From: Pseudorasbora parva
Lineage: Eukaryota > Chordata > Actinopteri > Cypriniformes > Gobionidae
DNA: 64,000 bases
NCBI RefSeq assembly: GCF_024679245.1
Contig: NC_090178.1
Location: 10,848,979 to 10,912,978, forward strand
Reading direction: 5' to 3'
The notes beneath the pieces were generated by a model. It was not told where the DNA came from. It made no database searches and saw only the letters and a list, made by a program, of their open reading frames with translations. The position numbers and the translations under genes were made by a program. Of the stretch, positions 1 to 42,145 are shown one piece after another (the stretch's first letter is position 1; every line of letters begins with the position of its first letter).

Positions 1-416
1 CTTGAAGAATCTGGACAACTTGAACACATATTGCTCTAACATCCTGAGCCTGTACTTCCCCAGTGAGAGTAAAGGTGGGCAACCAACAACTACAATAAAG
101 AGTTTGCATAGAAAAAAATGTGCATCGTTGTTTTTCTGTCTGTAGAGATTTTGTTTCATAACGGGTCCTGTTCTTGTCTTTTCTGTATACAGAGGGCGTC
201 AGTCGTCCGGTGTCCAGCACACAGCAGGGGAGCGACTTTGACAACCAGCCATACAAGAGACGCAAGCAGCTGCTGTCAGTGCTGGTTGCTGTGGCAGCAA
301 TGTTAAGCTACGCGCTCCTCACCGGCATAGTAGCTATTGAGCATATGCAGGAGGAGGAGCATGTAGGCCCCGCCTCCCTCAGAGGCCCCTCCCATGAGGA
401 TGAAGAGGAGGAGTGA
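1..416 (+). CDS. mtx1: Metaxin-1, C-terminal two exons (partial)
   Basis: Metaxin-1 is a mitochondrial outer-membrane protein of the SAM/MICOS-linked import machinery, with GST-like domains facing the cytosol and a C-terminal membrane anchor. The window opens inside a coding exon (bases 1-74, reading NLDNLNTYCSNILSLYFPSE) that ends at a GT donor in phase 1. The next exon runs 193-416 after a TATACAG acceptor and ends in TGA. It encodes a basic YKRRKQ stretch, a hydrophobic anchor (LLSVLVAVAAMLSYALLTGI) and an acidic tail ending DEEEE. This anchor plus acidic tail is typical of vertebrate MTX1 and argues against MTX2 or MTX3. The gene continues to the left of the window. It is on the same strand as thbs3, about 3.9 kb upstream of its start codon; in mammals the two genes are head to head. 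Whether this is the a or b fish copy cannot be decided. Confidence 0.93.
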
Positions 417-634
417 ATGAAAGTAGGGCTTTCTGTTAGTTGCACTAGGATGGTCACTTCTACACGGCGGATCAATATATAAAGAACCATATTGTTAGGG
501 ATTTATGTATTATTTATTCCTTGACTTGAGCTTTAATGGCATACGTTTAATTTTATACTTTTGTTAGATTCTGTTTCTCCATAGAGAAACTCCATAGTTA
601 ATCTCTTTAACTTGGTGTTGTTTGTTTCACCAAA

Positions 635-640
635 AATAAA
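635..640 (+). terminator. mtx1 polyadenylation signal
   Basis: AATAAA lies about 220 bases after the mtx1 stop codon, in AT-rich sequence. It is the first canonical signal downstream of the gene and gives a short 3' UTR. Confidence 0.6.
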
Positions 641-3310
641 AAAGCATAACTATTTATAGCTACTAAAGTTAAACTAAGTTCAGAGCATTTAAAACTGTGT
701 TACCAACTGAGAGATTTCCTCAACTTTACTTGTGTGGACCAAAACAGCACTTTTTAAACCCGTTTGATAGCTTTATGATAATGAAAATGAGAGATTCTCA
801 TCTAATGTGCTATTGCCTCGGTCAAAGGGTTTCTAGTTTTAATGCACATTTTATTTGCTAACTGCATAAATAATCCATTCTGCTCCATTGTCAGTACTTT
901 ATCTGCTGTTACACTTCAGACAGATGACTGCTCCTGTTAATGTGAGGGATCCTATTGATGGAAATAGGAATTTACCAATATTTAGTCTAGTTTGAGTCAA
1001 AGAAGTAGATAAAAAAAAAGGAAATCATTATTTTCCTTTGTGCTGTTCCAAACCTGTGGCTTGGTTTCTTCTGTGAAACACAAAAGGATGTAGCCAGAAT
1101 GTCAACTATGCTGATTGCCTTTTTTTTCAAGCTCCAAAACAACATAGTAACTTGCATTAAAGTAGTCTAAACAACTTGTGTGCTATTTTTCAAAGTATTC
1201 TGCAGCTATAAGATAGTTTATGTGAGAAAAGTTCCATAATTTTTGTAATTATTTGCTAAAATATTCCTCTTGACTCTTGCATCTTATTTGCACTAAATTT
1301 GCATATATTATATGCACATTAAAATTTAGTACAGAATACTTGGCATGTAAGAACTAATTACATTTGTCATTGCTATTTAAATTTGATTATCGGGGCAGAA
1401 TGGTTCAAAACAGCATTGATCATTGAATAAAAAATATACAGGGGAGAAAATTGACTATTTAAATTTTTGGGCTCACAAAAGACATCATGACATCCACCTT
1501 ACTGCAAATGATAAAAAGAAAATGTGGCTTTTGTTATTGAGGATTACAAATTGCTCTCAGATGGAGATTTTTTAGGAGGCAGTAACAATTAAAAAAGCCA
1601 AAAGATACTGTCCAAAGGAATCTCGCTGACAGACTGCAAAACTGGCTAAGATGTTTCAGTTCCTGTCACTTTCCATGAGGTTTCCTGTAAAAGTGATTTT
1701 TTTTCTCTCTAGTTAAACTATGTTTGAAAGAGAAACAATGGATTTTTGAAGATTGCTGATTCAGGTATTATGAATTGTGTGGTCATTTTTTCTCTTAACA
1801 TCAATTGTTTTGTACCTTATTAAAGCTTCAAACCCAGTTCACCTTTTACATGGTTGTGTTGATTTGTTCATATTAATTTATAAACAAGTGGAAAGGAAAT
1901 TTTAAATCTTTAAACTGAACAGTCAGTTGATCTCTTTTCACTAGGTGTTTTGTGCTGTAAATATTGCTTATGGATTTCTATTTTCATAGTTTTAAGGGGA
2001 AATAAACAGTCCTGAATAATCCTAATTCTGAATGACGTTTCTTTATTTTCTGCAGATGCAATGCTTCATTGACACAGAGGGAGTTGCGCCAACAAAAAAC
2101 TGATTGTATCTGTTGCATTGTTGTAACAAAAGGCCCTGAGGACTGTGTGTGTGTGTGAAGTGGAGGTTTTGAGAGAAAGATATTCTCTTTAAGAAACAAT
2201 TTACCTGCCGGCAGTGTTTCCGAGCATCGGCTGAGCGAGGTGCTTTGTGAATTTGTGCCTTGGGGAGACACAGCTGCGTGTTACAGCACCAGACTGGAAT
2301 CTCTCTCTGGCTCCTGTTCATTCCTGGGTTTGTTTCCTTGTATTTGTTCGTGGAAACATAGTGAACCCCCTCCCCACCGCCAGATCCAGAGCAATCAGGA
2401 GCTCCCTGAAGTCACACGACAGCGTTTAATGACCTCAACAAAAATCATCTGGGAAAGAATTTCTGTTTGAGAAGGAAAAATGCATTTGGATTGTGCTTAT
2501 TTTCCACACAGGGATTGAGACGGGGGTAGTGGGTGGGTGGGGTTATGCTCTGAACTATGTGTCATGGACCAAACTGGTTCTGGTTTTGTTCAGGGTGTAA
2601 AAGTTAGATTCATGACTCCATTGTGAAAATTTTACTCAACTCATATTTTCCTTTCTGGGAAGAGGGCTGTTTAACAAGTCCCCTAATTTAAAGCACTTTC
2701 GGATGGTGCATAGAACAAAAAGCTGAACAATTTTTTTTATGCTTGCAGGGTCCAGTAAAGCTCAAGTATGACAGAACTGTTCCCCCGACACCTGCTGTTA
2801 AAAGCTGTTTCTAAGGAAACTCGGAGGTAATGAAAAATAAACATCACCCCAGGACAGACTGTCGAGACTGGACGCTAAAGCTGAACAGCCCTCGTACTAC
2901 TCTGCTTAAAATGTCAACAGCTTTTTCTTTCTTTATGCAAATAGATAGTTTTTGCTTGCACATTGGTGCAACATCAAAAGCTGACACTGTAATTTTGAGT
3001 TTGAGCATAGACGGCCATATGTTCAGCCATTAAGCCAGTGTTTGCATTTTTTGGTATCATTTAAAATAATTGATATATTAAGACTAACAAAAATTGTAAT
3101 GGTGTCTATTACCATGTAGGATTTACTTTAAAACAATTGTCTCATAGAAATGCAAACAATTGCAATAGTTAACAAAGAAACGATAATTACAGACCCGACA
3201 AGTAACAATAGATTTGATAACACACATTGATTGGAATTGTATGTAGAAATGGTATTTTCTTGTAAAATGTACTCCATTAATCAATACTTTTATTTACAAC
3301 TTTGACTTTT
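641..3310. other. mtx1-thbs3 intergenic DNA, no gene recognised
   Basis: This is AT-rich DNA with only short chance reading frames. A somewhat more GC-rich patch at about 2200-2460 has open frames on both strands, but none shows a recognisable domain or a convincing exon pair. No RNA gene was seen. Confidence 0.6.
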
Positions 3311-3597
3311 TTAAGGAATTGTTCACCCAAAAATGCTGTAATAATTTACTCATCCTCAAGTTGTTCCAAACCAGTATGAGTTTCTTTCTTCTGCTGGACA
3401 CAAAAGATGTTTTAAAGAGTGCCCCAAACCAGAAAGTTGATGACACCCATTACATTCCATCGTATTTTCTTATGGATGTCAATGGGTGCCATCAACTATG
3501 ATTACCAACATTCTTCAAAATATATTTTGTGTTCAGCAGAAGAAACTCATTCAGGTTTGGAACACATTTTTCATTTTTGGGTGAACTATCCCTTTAA
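3311..3597. mobile_element. TTAA-flanked foldback MITE
   Basis: The left end reads TTAAGGAATTGTTCACCC and the right end GGGTGAACTATCCCTTTAA, so the element is bounded by TTAA and the two halves are inverted copies (for example CATTCTTCAAAATATATTTT on the right against decayed counterparts on the left). This is the very common cyprinid MITE with GGGTGAACTATCCC termini. The TTAA target suggests mobilisation by a piggyBac- or Kolobok-type transposase (inference). It carries no transposase. Confidence 0.8.
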
Positions 3598-4014
3598 GGG
3601 AAAGCTTTTCTCTTTGCTTTTCTCTCAAATGTCAAATGTTTTCAGCAGGTTTAAGTTATCAAAAAAAGTAACTGTTACCTGATTGAGTGACCACATCTTC
3701 ACTTGACGCTAAACAGACGTTCGTGAACAGAAGACACGTAGCCTACGTAGGCCTACGTCAAGAACATTGTTATTTTTGTAGATTCTGCATTTTATTTAAT
3801 ATTATTTATTAATTTTAAATCTTTAGGCGATTTTGCCTTTCGCGAGAAGCGAGAACCCTCAACATATTAACTATATAGAAATTACCTATATACCGACGTG
3901 TGAAGCTTTTTCATGGTGTTCCTGTTCTCCAGTCAATTTAAAAACAATAAGGCTGAACTTATTAAAAAAAATAAAAAACTGTCTCGAGAAACAGTCCCTT
4001 TATTTATGAACGCT

Positions 4015-4286
4015 GAACGCAGCATGTGAACAACGACCCCTGAGTCTGCTCGTGCAACGCGTGTGTGTGTTTTACAGGAAAATAATGTGTTGTATGATGA
4101 TGAAGAGGGCGGATTCAGTTCTCAGATCAGCTCATTCTCTCTGTCTGTGAACTCAGCTCACTCTCTTGCGCTCTCCTGCACAGCGCAGGTTTGTTCCAGT
4201 GGAAATATTTCGCATTTCAATGCATCGCTGACGGATCTGTTCTGGATATTTCCTGCATAATTTTTGCGTTTATTTTTTTTGTAACC
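4015..4286 (+). promoter_or_regulatory. thbs3: thbs3 promoter / 5' UTR region
   Basis: This is the stretch immediately before the thbs3 start codon and after the last interspersed repeat. It holds CG-containing pyrimidine-rich sequence (CTCTCTGTCTGTG, CTCTCTTGCGCTCTCC) and no clear TATA box. The transcription start cannot be placed from sequence alone. The reading frame is open back to 4191, but the context ACCATGA and the signal peptide favour the ATG at 4287. Confidence 0.4.
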
Positions 4287-34415
<30,129 letters not shown>

Positions 34416-34682
34416 GAGGAGTGAGATGCCCTCGGTCTCTCTCTAGACCCCCTGAAACCCAGTGTGGGGCCACTGAGCTCCTGTGTACGAGGGGCCAAAC
34501 AACCAGGACAGATGAGAGATTTACCCAGCGTCTGTGTCACTCCGGTTGAGGAGACTGAATGAAAGGAGAGAAAAGACTTTTATTTTACCTTTTGCGTATT
34601 GCGGAGCCGTATAATGTGAGTATGAGAGTGTGTGTTTGAAAGAGTTCATTAGAGTGTTGTATGCATTAACAAAATGTCTTGA

Positions 34683-34720
34683 AATAAAGGGAAATTATGT
34701 ATTTTCTAGAACACAATAAA
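34683..34720 (+). terminator. thbs3 polyadenylation signals
   Basis: AATAAA occurs at 34683-34688 and again at 34715-34720, about 270-300 bases after the thbs3 stop codon. Either could serve the 3' end. Confidence 0.6.
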
Positions 34721-34949
34721 TACACGGCAGTTCTTTTGTTTTATGATGACAACAGTCAATTCAAAAAATTGCAAAAGTTATGGTTTAATGTGCCAATCCC
34801 ATTTCTCCTATTCTTTATTTATTAATGATGAATAAGAGTTCAGCTCGCTTTCTACACTCAAGCATATTTAACATTACTTAAAATAAAACCATCTCAGCCA
34901 CTGTGGGGGAAATGTTATATTATCTTTGAATGCTTCAAGTAATATAAAT

Positions 34950-34999
34950 TATATATATATTAAATATATTAAAATATATGATTTAATTCCCAATAAATG

Positions 35000-35076
<77 letters not shown>

Positions 35077-35130
35077 ATTACATTTATTGAGAATTAAATC
35101 ATATATATTTTAATATATTTATGTATATAT
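34950..35130. repeat. AT-rich hairpin with (TA)n core
   Basis: The arm ATTAAAATATATGATTTAAT continuing to CAATAAATGTAAT (about 34968-35003) is mirrored by ATTACATTTATTGAGAATTA continuing to ATATATTTTAAT (about 35080-35115), around a long TA run. Together this makes an extended potential cruciform between thbs3 and hjv. Confidence 0.8.
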
Positions 35131-35135
35131 ATATA

Positions 35136-35175
<40 letters not shown>

Positions 35176-35179
35176 GTGT

Positions 35180-37198
35180 ATTTTCTATTGAATGATTTTA
35201 GATCAACTCAAAACAAATCTAAATGCATCATGTTCATAATAGAATGCTTGTATACTCTTTGTGCAGTATATAGTATGTATAATATATGATTTATTTATGC
35301 ATTAACACCAGAATTATCTAAAAGCACTTGTTTTATTGTGCAGTATACATCAGAGCACCCTGTGTAGAATACTGTATCCCACAATGCTATGCAAAATTAA
35401 TATACAGTATACAATGCATGCTGCACAATTGGAAGTGAGCATCTCAGCATCCCTGTGCCCTAAACACTCCAAAGGGCAGAACATGACTATATTAAATTAC
35501 TTTCTTGAAGTGACCATTGCATGTTCCCTCTGGTAAAAGACTTGTGGAAGGGTCCTTAGTGAAGGATTTAGTTGTTCATTTTCATTTGGAACGCCTCTAC
35601 AAATTCGTTTGGAATTCGCCATGTTTCATATACTCACACTGGTGCTGAAGATACACCTGCAGTCTGACGCCGCCCTAGTGGACGAGCAGTTCATAAGCGG
35701 TTGTTGTGGCGGGAGATTCCAGCGGGGAGTCGCGTGTTCCTCGTGGTCAGGGAGGCCGGGACGAGTGCAATATTGGCGGGAGATTGAACAACAGTGCACA
35801 GCATCCCACACCTGCCAGACCGCAGGACTTCGAACACACTCTTGAAGGCTTCAGACTTCTTCTCCGCAAAACTACACACATAACACAAATAAATATTTCT
35901 TTGCAATGTCTTTATTGCAAATTGTTTTCTGCTTGCTTAAAAACCTTGTACAATTTTTCATCTTCATTTAGTAGGGAAGGACAATGCGCTATTTGGGTTT
36001 TGGAGCACCTGAGGCCCTGAAGCTAAACTTTGTATGATATTTAATATCTTGAGAAACTTCTGAATAACGTTATAAACTGAGCTATTTGTTTCCCACCAAA
36101 GTCTTATCCCCGTCGTTCTTATTAACTTAGTTCAGCATGTAAAACATTTACGATTAGAATAAAATGATCACGTGATGTTAACACTGTTGCAGATTTGGAA
36201 TAATTTTAATGTTCAGGTTGAGTGCATTATTCGCGGTTAGTTGTTTTAATACAATGGCAGCCCAAATATTTAAGTATTATAATTAAGTTTAATATACACT
36301 GAATTTGTTTTCTTTAGCTTTTTAGTTTTAACAGCGCGAAAGTGAAATCGTTCCTATTCCTGGCGTGCGCGTGCTGCTGGTTGAGAATCACTGTTGCTTA
36401 GTAACGGGGTAATCTGTTGACCAGCGAATAGTCCAGTATACAAAAAGTACAACACAAAAGATAATCTATATGTTTGCAAAGAAAATAGTTGTCTAAGTTA
36501 AAAAGTCGGATAACGCACTTTACTAAATATAACGTACTCAACAAATAATCATGAAATGGAAAGTTTTCTTCTGACCCCACAAGGAGTTTATTACTCACCT
36601 AAAAAATTCTCATCGCTCCTCAAACGCTGTATTAAAATCACATCTCTGTAGCGGACGTCGCTGTTTGAAGAAGTTTTTCTTCACAAAATATTTGTGTATA
36701 GCCAGGTTTCATGCTTTTGGCGCGTCTGCAGCTCGATGGTTCTGGTTTTGCCCAAAATGTGAGGGGCACAAAAGGACCTGCGGCCCCGCAGCGCCCCGCC
36801 TCCATCCATCCAGCCAACAAAGAGCCTGAGACTCACTGATGCATGCATGCATACTGCAGTCTGCAGACAACAGAGCAGATCACACACACACAGTCCCAGA
36901 TCACACTCTGATAAATGCAGCCAACCCAGTATGTGCTTCATGCATCAGCGTATAGGAGGCTATACACTAAAAAAAGGAAGAAAAAAAAGGTTTTAAAGTT
37001 AAACTTTTAAGTGTTGAATAGCTGGTGACCGCGATGTGTTTCAGTGTTTACAGTATTCTATTCCCGTGTGACCTGCATCAAACTTGTTCTATTCGCGCAA
37101 GTTCATTTTTTCATTGGTCAACACCGCCACCTGCCGGATACCCCCTGAACTGCGGCTCTGAAATTTTATTTCTATTCATGTAAACACCAGGAAATATA
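35180..37198. other. Intergenic DNA with a possible minus-strand first exon
   Basis: No coding gene is recognised. A GC-richer patch at about 36600-36960 carries, on the minus strand, a strong GTGAGT donor directly before base 36600 (TTTTTTAG then GTGAGTAATA). This is compatible with a non-coding first exon, but no partner exon was found. Confidence 0.3.
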
Positions 37199-37823
37199 TC
37201 TCAGCAACTCATAATTTAATAACTGCACATTATGTAATAAGTATTACTTTATTATTGTAATAAAATTTATTTTGCATAATATACGTTTTCTCTAAACGTA
37301 ATAAGTAATATTGAGCTTATAATGTAGGCCTAATAATAGGCTTATATGTTATACATTTTTAAAAATCTAAATCCAGTCTTAAACTTCCTGCGAAATGCAA
37401 CAGATTTAAATATCCATGCTAGCAGGAAGTGTAAGACTGGATTTAGATTTTTAAAAATGTATAACATATAAGCCTATTATTACATTACAATAATAAAAAT
37501 AATCTCCTTTCCAGTAAATTTAAAACATCTAAATCCAGTCTTTCTGCGATTTGCAACAGATTTAAATGTTCAATTATTAATGAATAGCCTATCGAAATGT
37601 TGCATTTCGCAGATATTTTTAAGACTGAATTTAGATTTTTTTTTATTTTTATAGCCCCTATAGCCTAGGCTACTGTACTATTTTTTAATGTTTTTGGTGA
37701 GTTTATAATGTAATTATTAGCCGACATGATGCACATTTTATAATAATTATAATGTAATACTTATTGCATTATGTGCCGTTTTTACATTATGTGCAATATT
37801 ACATTATGAGTTGCTAGAATTTC
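37199..37823. mobile_element. AT-rich foldback MITE
   Basis: The outer arms CAGCAACTCATAAT and ATTATGAGTTGCT are inverted. The inner segment 37330-37480 is itself a near-perfect hairpin (AATCTAAATCCAGTCTTA against TAAGACTGGATTTAGATT). A third related piece follows at 37520-37640. The interior is non-coding. Confidence 0.7.
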
Positions 37824-38329
37824 TAATGCGTGCAAATTAAGCGACTTAAATCTGTAAAAGAGTGACTCTTTGAGACACCCGCCCGCTAAAAGAGTTCAAA
37901 GATGGGCAAACACATCCTCAAACAAACATTTAACAACAGGGAAATCTCTCAAACACACACACACATTCCGTCACACCTTGCCTTTTAAGATATCAAGCCA
38001 CAATTTTGTATATTTTTAACATTGTTTAAAACATTTTTTAAAGACTGCTGGCAGCTTCTCATCTATGATTTAAGATTTTAAGGCCTGCGTTCATTTATGT
38101 TTATCATAATAATCTTAACGCATTTTAATCAAATGCGTATGGTTTAGATTGCATAAATACACATTTTTGGTCAATTTAATGTATCTTTTTGATAATTCGC
38201 GTATCATAACATTGTTTGTTACTAACTAGGCTAGGCCTATTATACTAAATTGTAGTCGAAACGTATAGAAGTGTGACCTATAGAAAGGTAAATATTGGTG
38301 TGTTGACGAACAGCTCAGAGAGAGATTGG

Positions 38330-38452
38330 AGCAGTTCTCCGTCAGCTGGTGCGCGTGTGACGCGGGGGTCACGCAGCACATGAGCGCGCCGGTGTCAGAA
38401 GTGACGGGGAAAGATCTCAGCGTCGGTCCTCAGGAGAGACTCCTCTCATTCT
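38330..38452 (+). promoter_or_regulatory. CG-rich patch with splice donor, possible hjv leader exon
   Basis: In otherwise AT-rich DNA this patch contains GCGCGTGTGACGCGGGGGTC and several CG dinucleotides and ends at GTGAGTTTAT, a good donor. It is the most promoter-like sequence upstream of hjv, 3.7 kb before the coding exon. The link to hjv is inference. Confidence 0.35.
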
Positions 38453-41026
38453 GTGAGTTTATCTCTGTTATATTCTATATGCATGGATAGTAAATAATTA
38501 ACAATACAACTACACGTCATGTATATAAGTACAACTTAAAAGAATGACTATGTTTTTTCATTTAACCAAACTATTAATCAGAACAATTAGTGCTAAAAGT
38601 GGGGTGAGGTGGGGTGGGGGGTAATGCAGTTCTTGGACGTATACTCTTGAAAATAAGTTCCCAAAGGGGAGTTTACGCAGTGATGCCATAGAAGAACCAT
38701 TTTTGGTTCCCCATAGAACATTTCAGTGAACAGTTCATAAAAGACCCATGTTTTCCACATACTTTTTGTGGATTGGAAATGGATGTTAAAGGTTCTTCAT
38801 GGAACCATCAATGTCTATAAAGAACCTTTACTTAAGACATGGAGTATGTAAATGATATCAAAGTACTAAAGTATTTCTATCTCATGCATTACTGTACCAT
38901 GGTATTACAGCACTTTTTATGTCCACAAAAAAGTATAGCAGAACCATACAGTACAGCTTATATATTTAGGCCTATTCAATGATTTATCTATAGCAATGCA
39001 TTCCTTTGTTCCAAAGTTTGGATTGATTTCACCTATTTTGCAATTTAAAAAAATAAAATAATAAGCAGTAAAATGATTTATTACACACAAACAGAGAAAT
39101 GCACATGTGCACGGCGTGCCACAGACAGTCAAACCTCCGGTCATGTCTAACAGGTTCTGTGTCTGAGACTGAAAGAGAAGCAGCTCTTTAGAGGAGGATC
39201 CTGTGTCCTGAAATGCTTGGTACCCGGTGAGCATTTAGACACGTTTGGAGTGGAAATGAGCTCTCTTTAAAAGTGCTGGCACACCAGATTCTGGCGTTTT
39301 CCACATGCAACGGCACTATAGCGAAAGAGGCATGGATTCTGAAGTGTTCGGCTGAAATTAGACTGCAGGAAACGGAGAGCTGTTGAGTTTCTGCTGTCTG
39401 TCTCACACCTGCTTCTGTGCTGCAGAGCTTTCAGCCCTGTCTATTTCCACTGGGGCAGGTGCTGGAGGGGTATGTCGGTGTGGTGGAGTATATTTAGACC
39501 CCCTATTTCTGCCCTGCAACTCCCGTAACTGCCCCTCCCGCCACCAGCCGTCCTAACAGCTTGAATAAATATCAGCTGTCAATGTCGGGGAAAAAGCTCT
39601 GCTGGCATGGAGGTGGAAATGTGTCAGAATTGCATGCATTACAAATGAGATTTTAATGAGATTTGAGATATTTGTCATGTGCTGAAAATGGTCACCCGGT
39701 TTGTTCAGATTAAACTTAAATGATTACACTCTGTTTTGACAGATTGTTCATATAAGAGCAGTTGGTCAAGTGCAAATACACAGATAAGACTGGAGTTTAC
39801 TCCTGCATTCCCCCACTGTTTGTTAAAGAGTCTTAGTAAATAACACATCAGTGGTAAGAGTCCAAACTGCGAAATATCCCTCAGTACTGAGAGCAATGCT
39901 ACATGATACACATTAACCCAAATAAGTTGGAAAAAGTAAAATAGGCTTTTTTTTTTTATTAAGAAATTTACAGTTGAAGTAAGCAGAATTTTTATTTTGT
40001 AATCATACATTTTAATTGCTCTGAACTTGAAATATTTTAGTAAGCTAATTCATATATTTATCTTAAAATATAATGTAATCTCAAATTTTATCGGTGGAAA
40101 TTAGCTTTCTAACCTTGCTTATTGGTCAAACAATGCTTTAGTAGCTATCATAGCACAGCACTTGCTGAATGAGGACAGCAATATAATACATTTACCCTAT
40201 AATTCTCAAACTAAGCTCAAGCTCCACTTGACACCGTGATGGTAATACTACCCAACCAAAAAAAAAAAAAAAAACATTCAAGTCTTATTCCCATTAAGGC
40301 CCGGTGCACACTCCTAAAAGGTCATTAGTTTGAACTAATTAGTTTGATTTGAGTTGGCTCTACTCAAACCAGTTCATTATTTTGAGTGTTAGAGTTTATA
40401 GTGTTTGAAACTCTTTGTATGACTCAGTTAATTTCAGCTGATCCAACCTATTATTTACACTTTAAATAAAATGGTGCTAAATAGAACAAAATGTGGTTCA
40501 TTGGCTTGTAATCATAGGGGAACCACTTTAAGTGCTATAGCACATATAGCAAGGGGCTATAACCTTTGTCAAATTATTCTATGTAGAACCATAAGCGGTA
40601 CATTCATTCAAAGACTACAGCCAATCCCCATCTTTCTCTCATCCTCCAATTGTATTCCTCCTTCCACATAATTTAAACTGCAACTGCAGTCTTGATGCAT
40701 CCTACCCTACCCCATTGTTCACCTTATTTTAGATGTTCCTCTAATCTCATATGTTTGCTATGTATGAGGATTTACAACAATGGCAAAAGCTGTTTTAAAT
40801 CACTTTGATGCTTTACTGAGGTCAAAAAGTCGGGGCCATGGAATATTTACTTAGGATGGCCTTGGGGGCAAAAAGTTTAAGAACATATGTTATCTTCAGG
40901 AAATTCACTGTATTTGTATGTTGTTTTAATTATTTCACCAACTAAACTATAAGAGAGCGTTAAAGAACCTTTAAAGAACTATACAGGGGCTTAACGGGTT
41001 CTTTGTATGGCAGTGGTGCTATATAT

Positions 41027-41560
41027 TAGCCTGACAAGCCAGACCCACATCAAGATGTTTGGTCTGGAAACTCACCATTGACAGGGCTCAATCCGAGGGG
41101 CGGGATAAACGGTTGTCTTTCAAACTCCCTCTGCACGCGATAGGATAGCGCTACACCAACCAGAGCAACGAAGGTGAAGCAGAGCTCGCTGACTGATTAA
41201 ACATTCGCCGTCTCCGGTCGGCAAAACTCCGAACACATCTTCCCTTTTTAAGAATGACTTCAGTGCCGTTCTTTGTTCTTTTCTCAGAGAAAAGCTTAAC
41301 TCCAAGTGACCGCTGAGTCGCGGTCAAAGCTGATTCGAAAGACCGCCGCTGTTTGCCAGTTTCTGTGTTTACTAGAAGCACACAAGCGCAACTCGGCCGT
41401 CATTATGTTAAGCCCCGCCCACCGACTCTATAAACGATGTGATTGGCCCGACCAGAGTTTGGTTTTTACAGCTCAGACGTGTATTGAGAGTTGCTAGACG
41501 ACACTCGCGGCAGATTAGATTTGCTGCCTCTAGGGTGCGTCTAGATTTCTAGGCTAGCTA
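41027..41560. mobile_element. MITE beginning TAGCCTGAC
   Basis: The segment starts TAGCCTGACAAGCCAGACCC and ends CTAGATTTCTAGGCTA, imperfect inverted termini, between TATAT and TATATA. It interrupts a repeat whose halves (GGCAGTGGTGCTATAT and TATATAGCACCTCAACC) continue on either side. It is GC-richer than its surroundings and non-coding. Confidence 0.65.
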
Positions 41561-41776
41561 TATAGCACCTCAACCACCTTAAAGAACCTCTGAAGCATCC
41601 ATTTTTTTCTCTATGCATTACTTTATTAAGTTCAAAATGTCACGTTTCATGAGTGAGCTGGTCTTGTCTCACTCTGTGTTTACAGCAGAATAACAGATTT
41701 TACAACAGGTACACAACAGTTTGAATGCACTTACTGGCCGTTATCATACTCTTCATACTTCTTTCTCTCCCAAGGC

Positions 41777-41851
41777 TGTACAACATAATCATGACATTGT
41801 CAGTCTCTCGATGGGTCTCAGGTACTCATTGATCAGATGAAATTTTAAGGT
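41777..41851 (+). other. Possible non-coding hjv 5' exon
   Basis: A pyrimidine-rich acceptor (TTCTTTCTCTCCCAAG) and a donor (TTTTAAG then GTAAGA) bracket 75 bases just upstream of the first coding exon. hjv genes often have non-coding leader exons. Transcript evidence is lacking. Confidence 0.3.
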
Positions 41852-42145
41852 AAGACAAGGTTTCTTGACACTAACATGTCATTTTATTTTGTATGATGCC
41901 TATTGGATGAATGGTCTTGTATTTAGACAGTAAGCATAAAAAAAATGCTTTTATTCTGCAAAGATGCATTCAGTTGATTAAAAGTAACAGTAAAGACATT
42001 TATAATTTTACAAAAGATTTCTCTTTCAAATAAATGCTGTTCTTTTGAACTTTCTATTCATCACCCCGTGTGTTTGTTTGATATAGTGCGCTTCAGCACC
42101 TCTGCAGACACCTGTGAGCAGGCCGTCCTGCCTGTGTCTGTATGG

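Noticed and set aside
2043..2470. Several overlapping frames on both strands between mtx1 and thbs3
   Set aside because: They show no domain similarity, no coherent splice pairs, and frames conflict with each other.
4191..4286. Upstream in-frame start for thbs3 at 4191
   Set aside because: The frame is open, but starting at 4287 gives a normal signal peptide and the family's exact 956-residue length.
39410..39600. GC-rich patch with E-box and MEF2-like strings upstream of hjv, suggestive of a muscle enhancer
   Set aside because: The MEF2-like string has a mismatch and E-boxes are frequent by chance; there is not enough evidence to call it.
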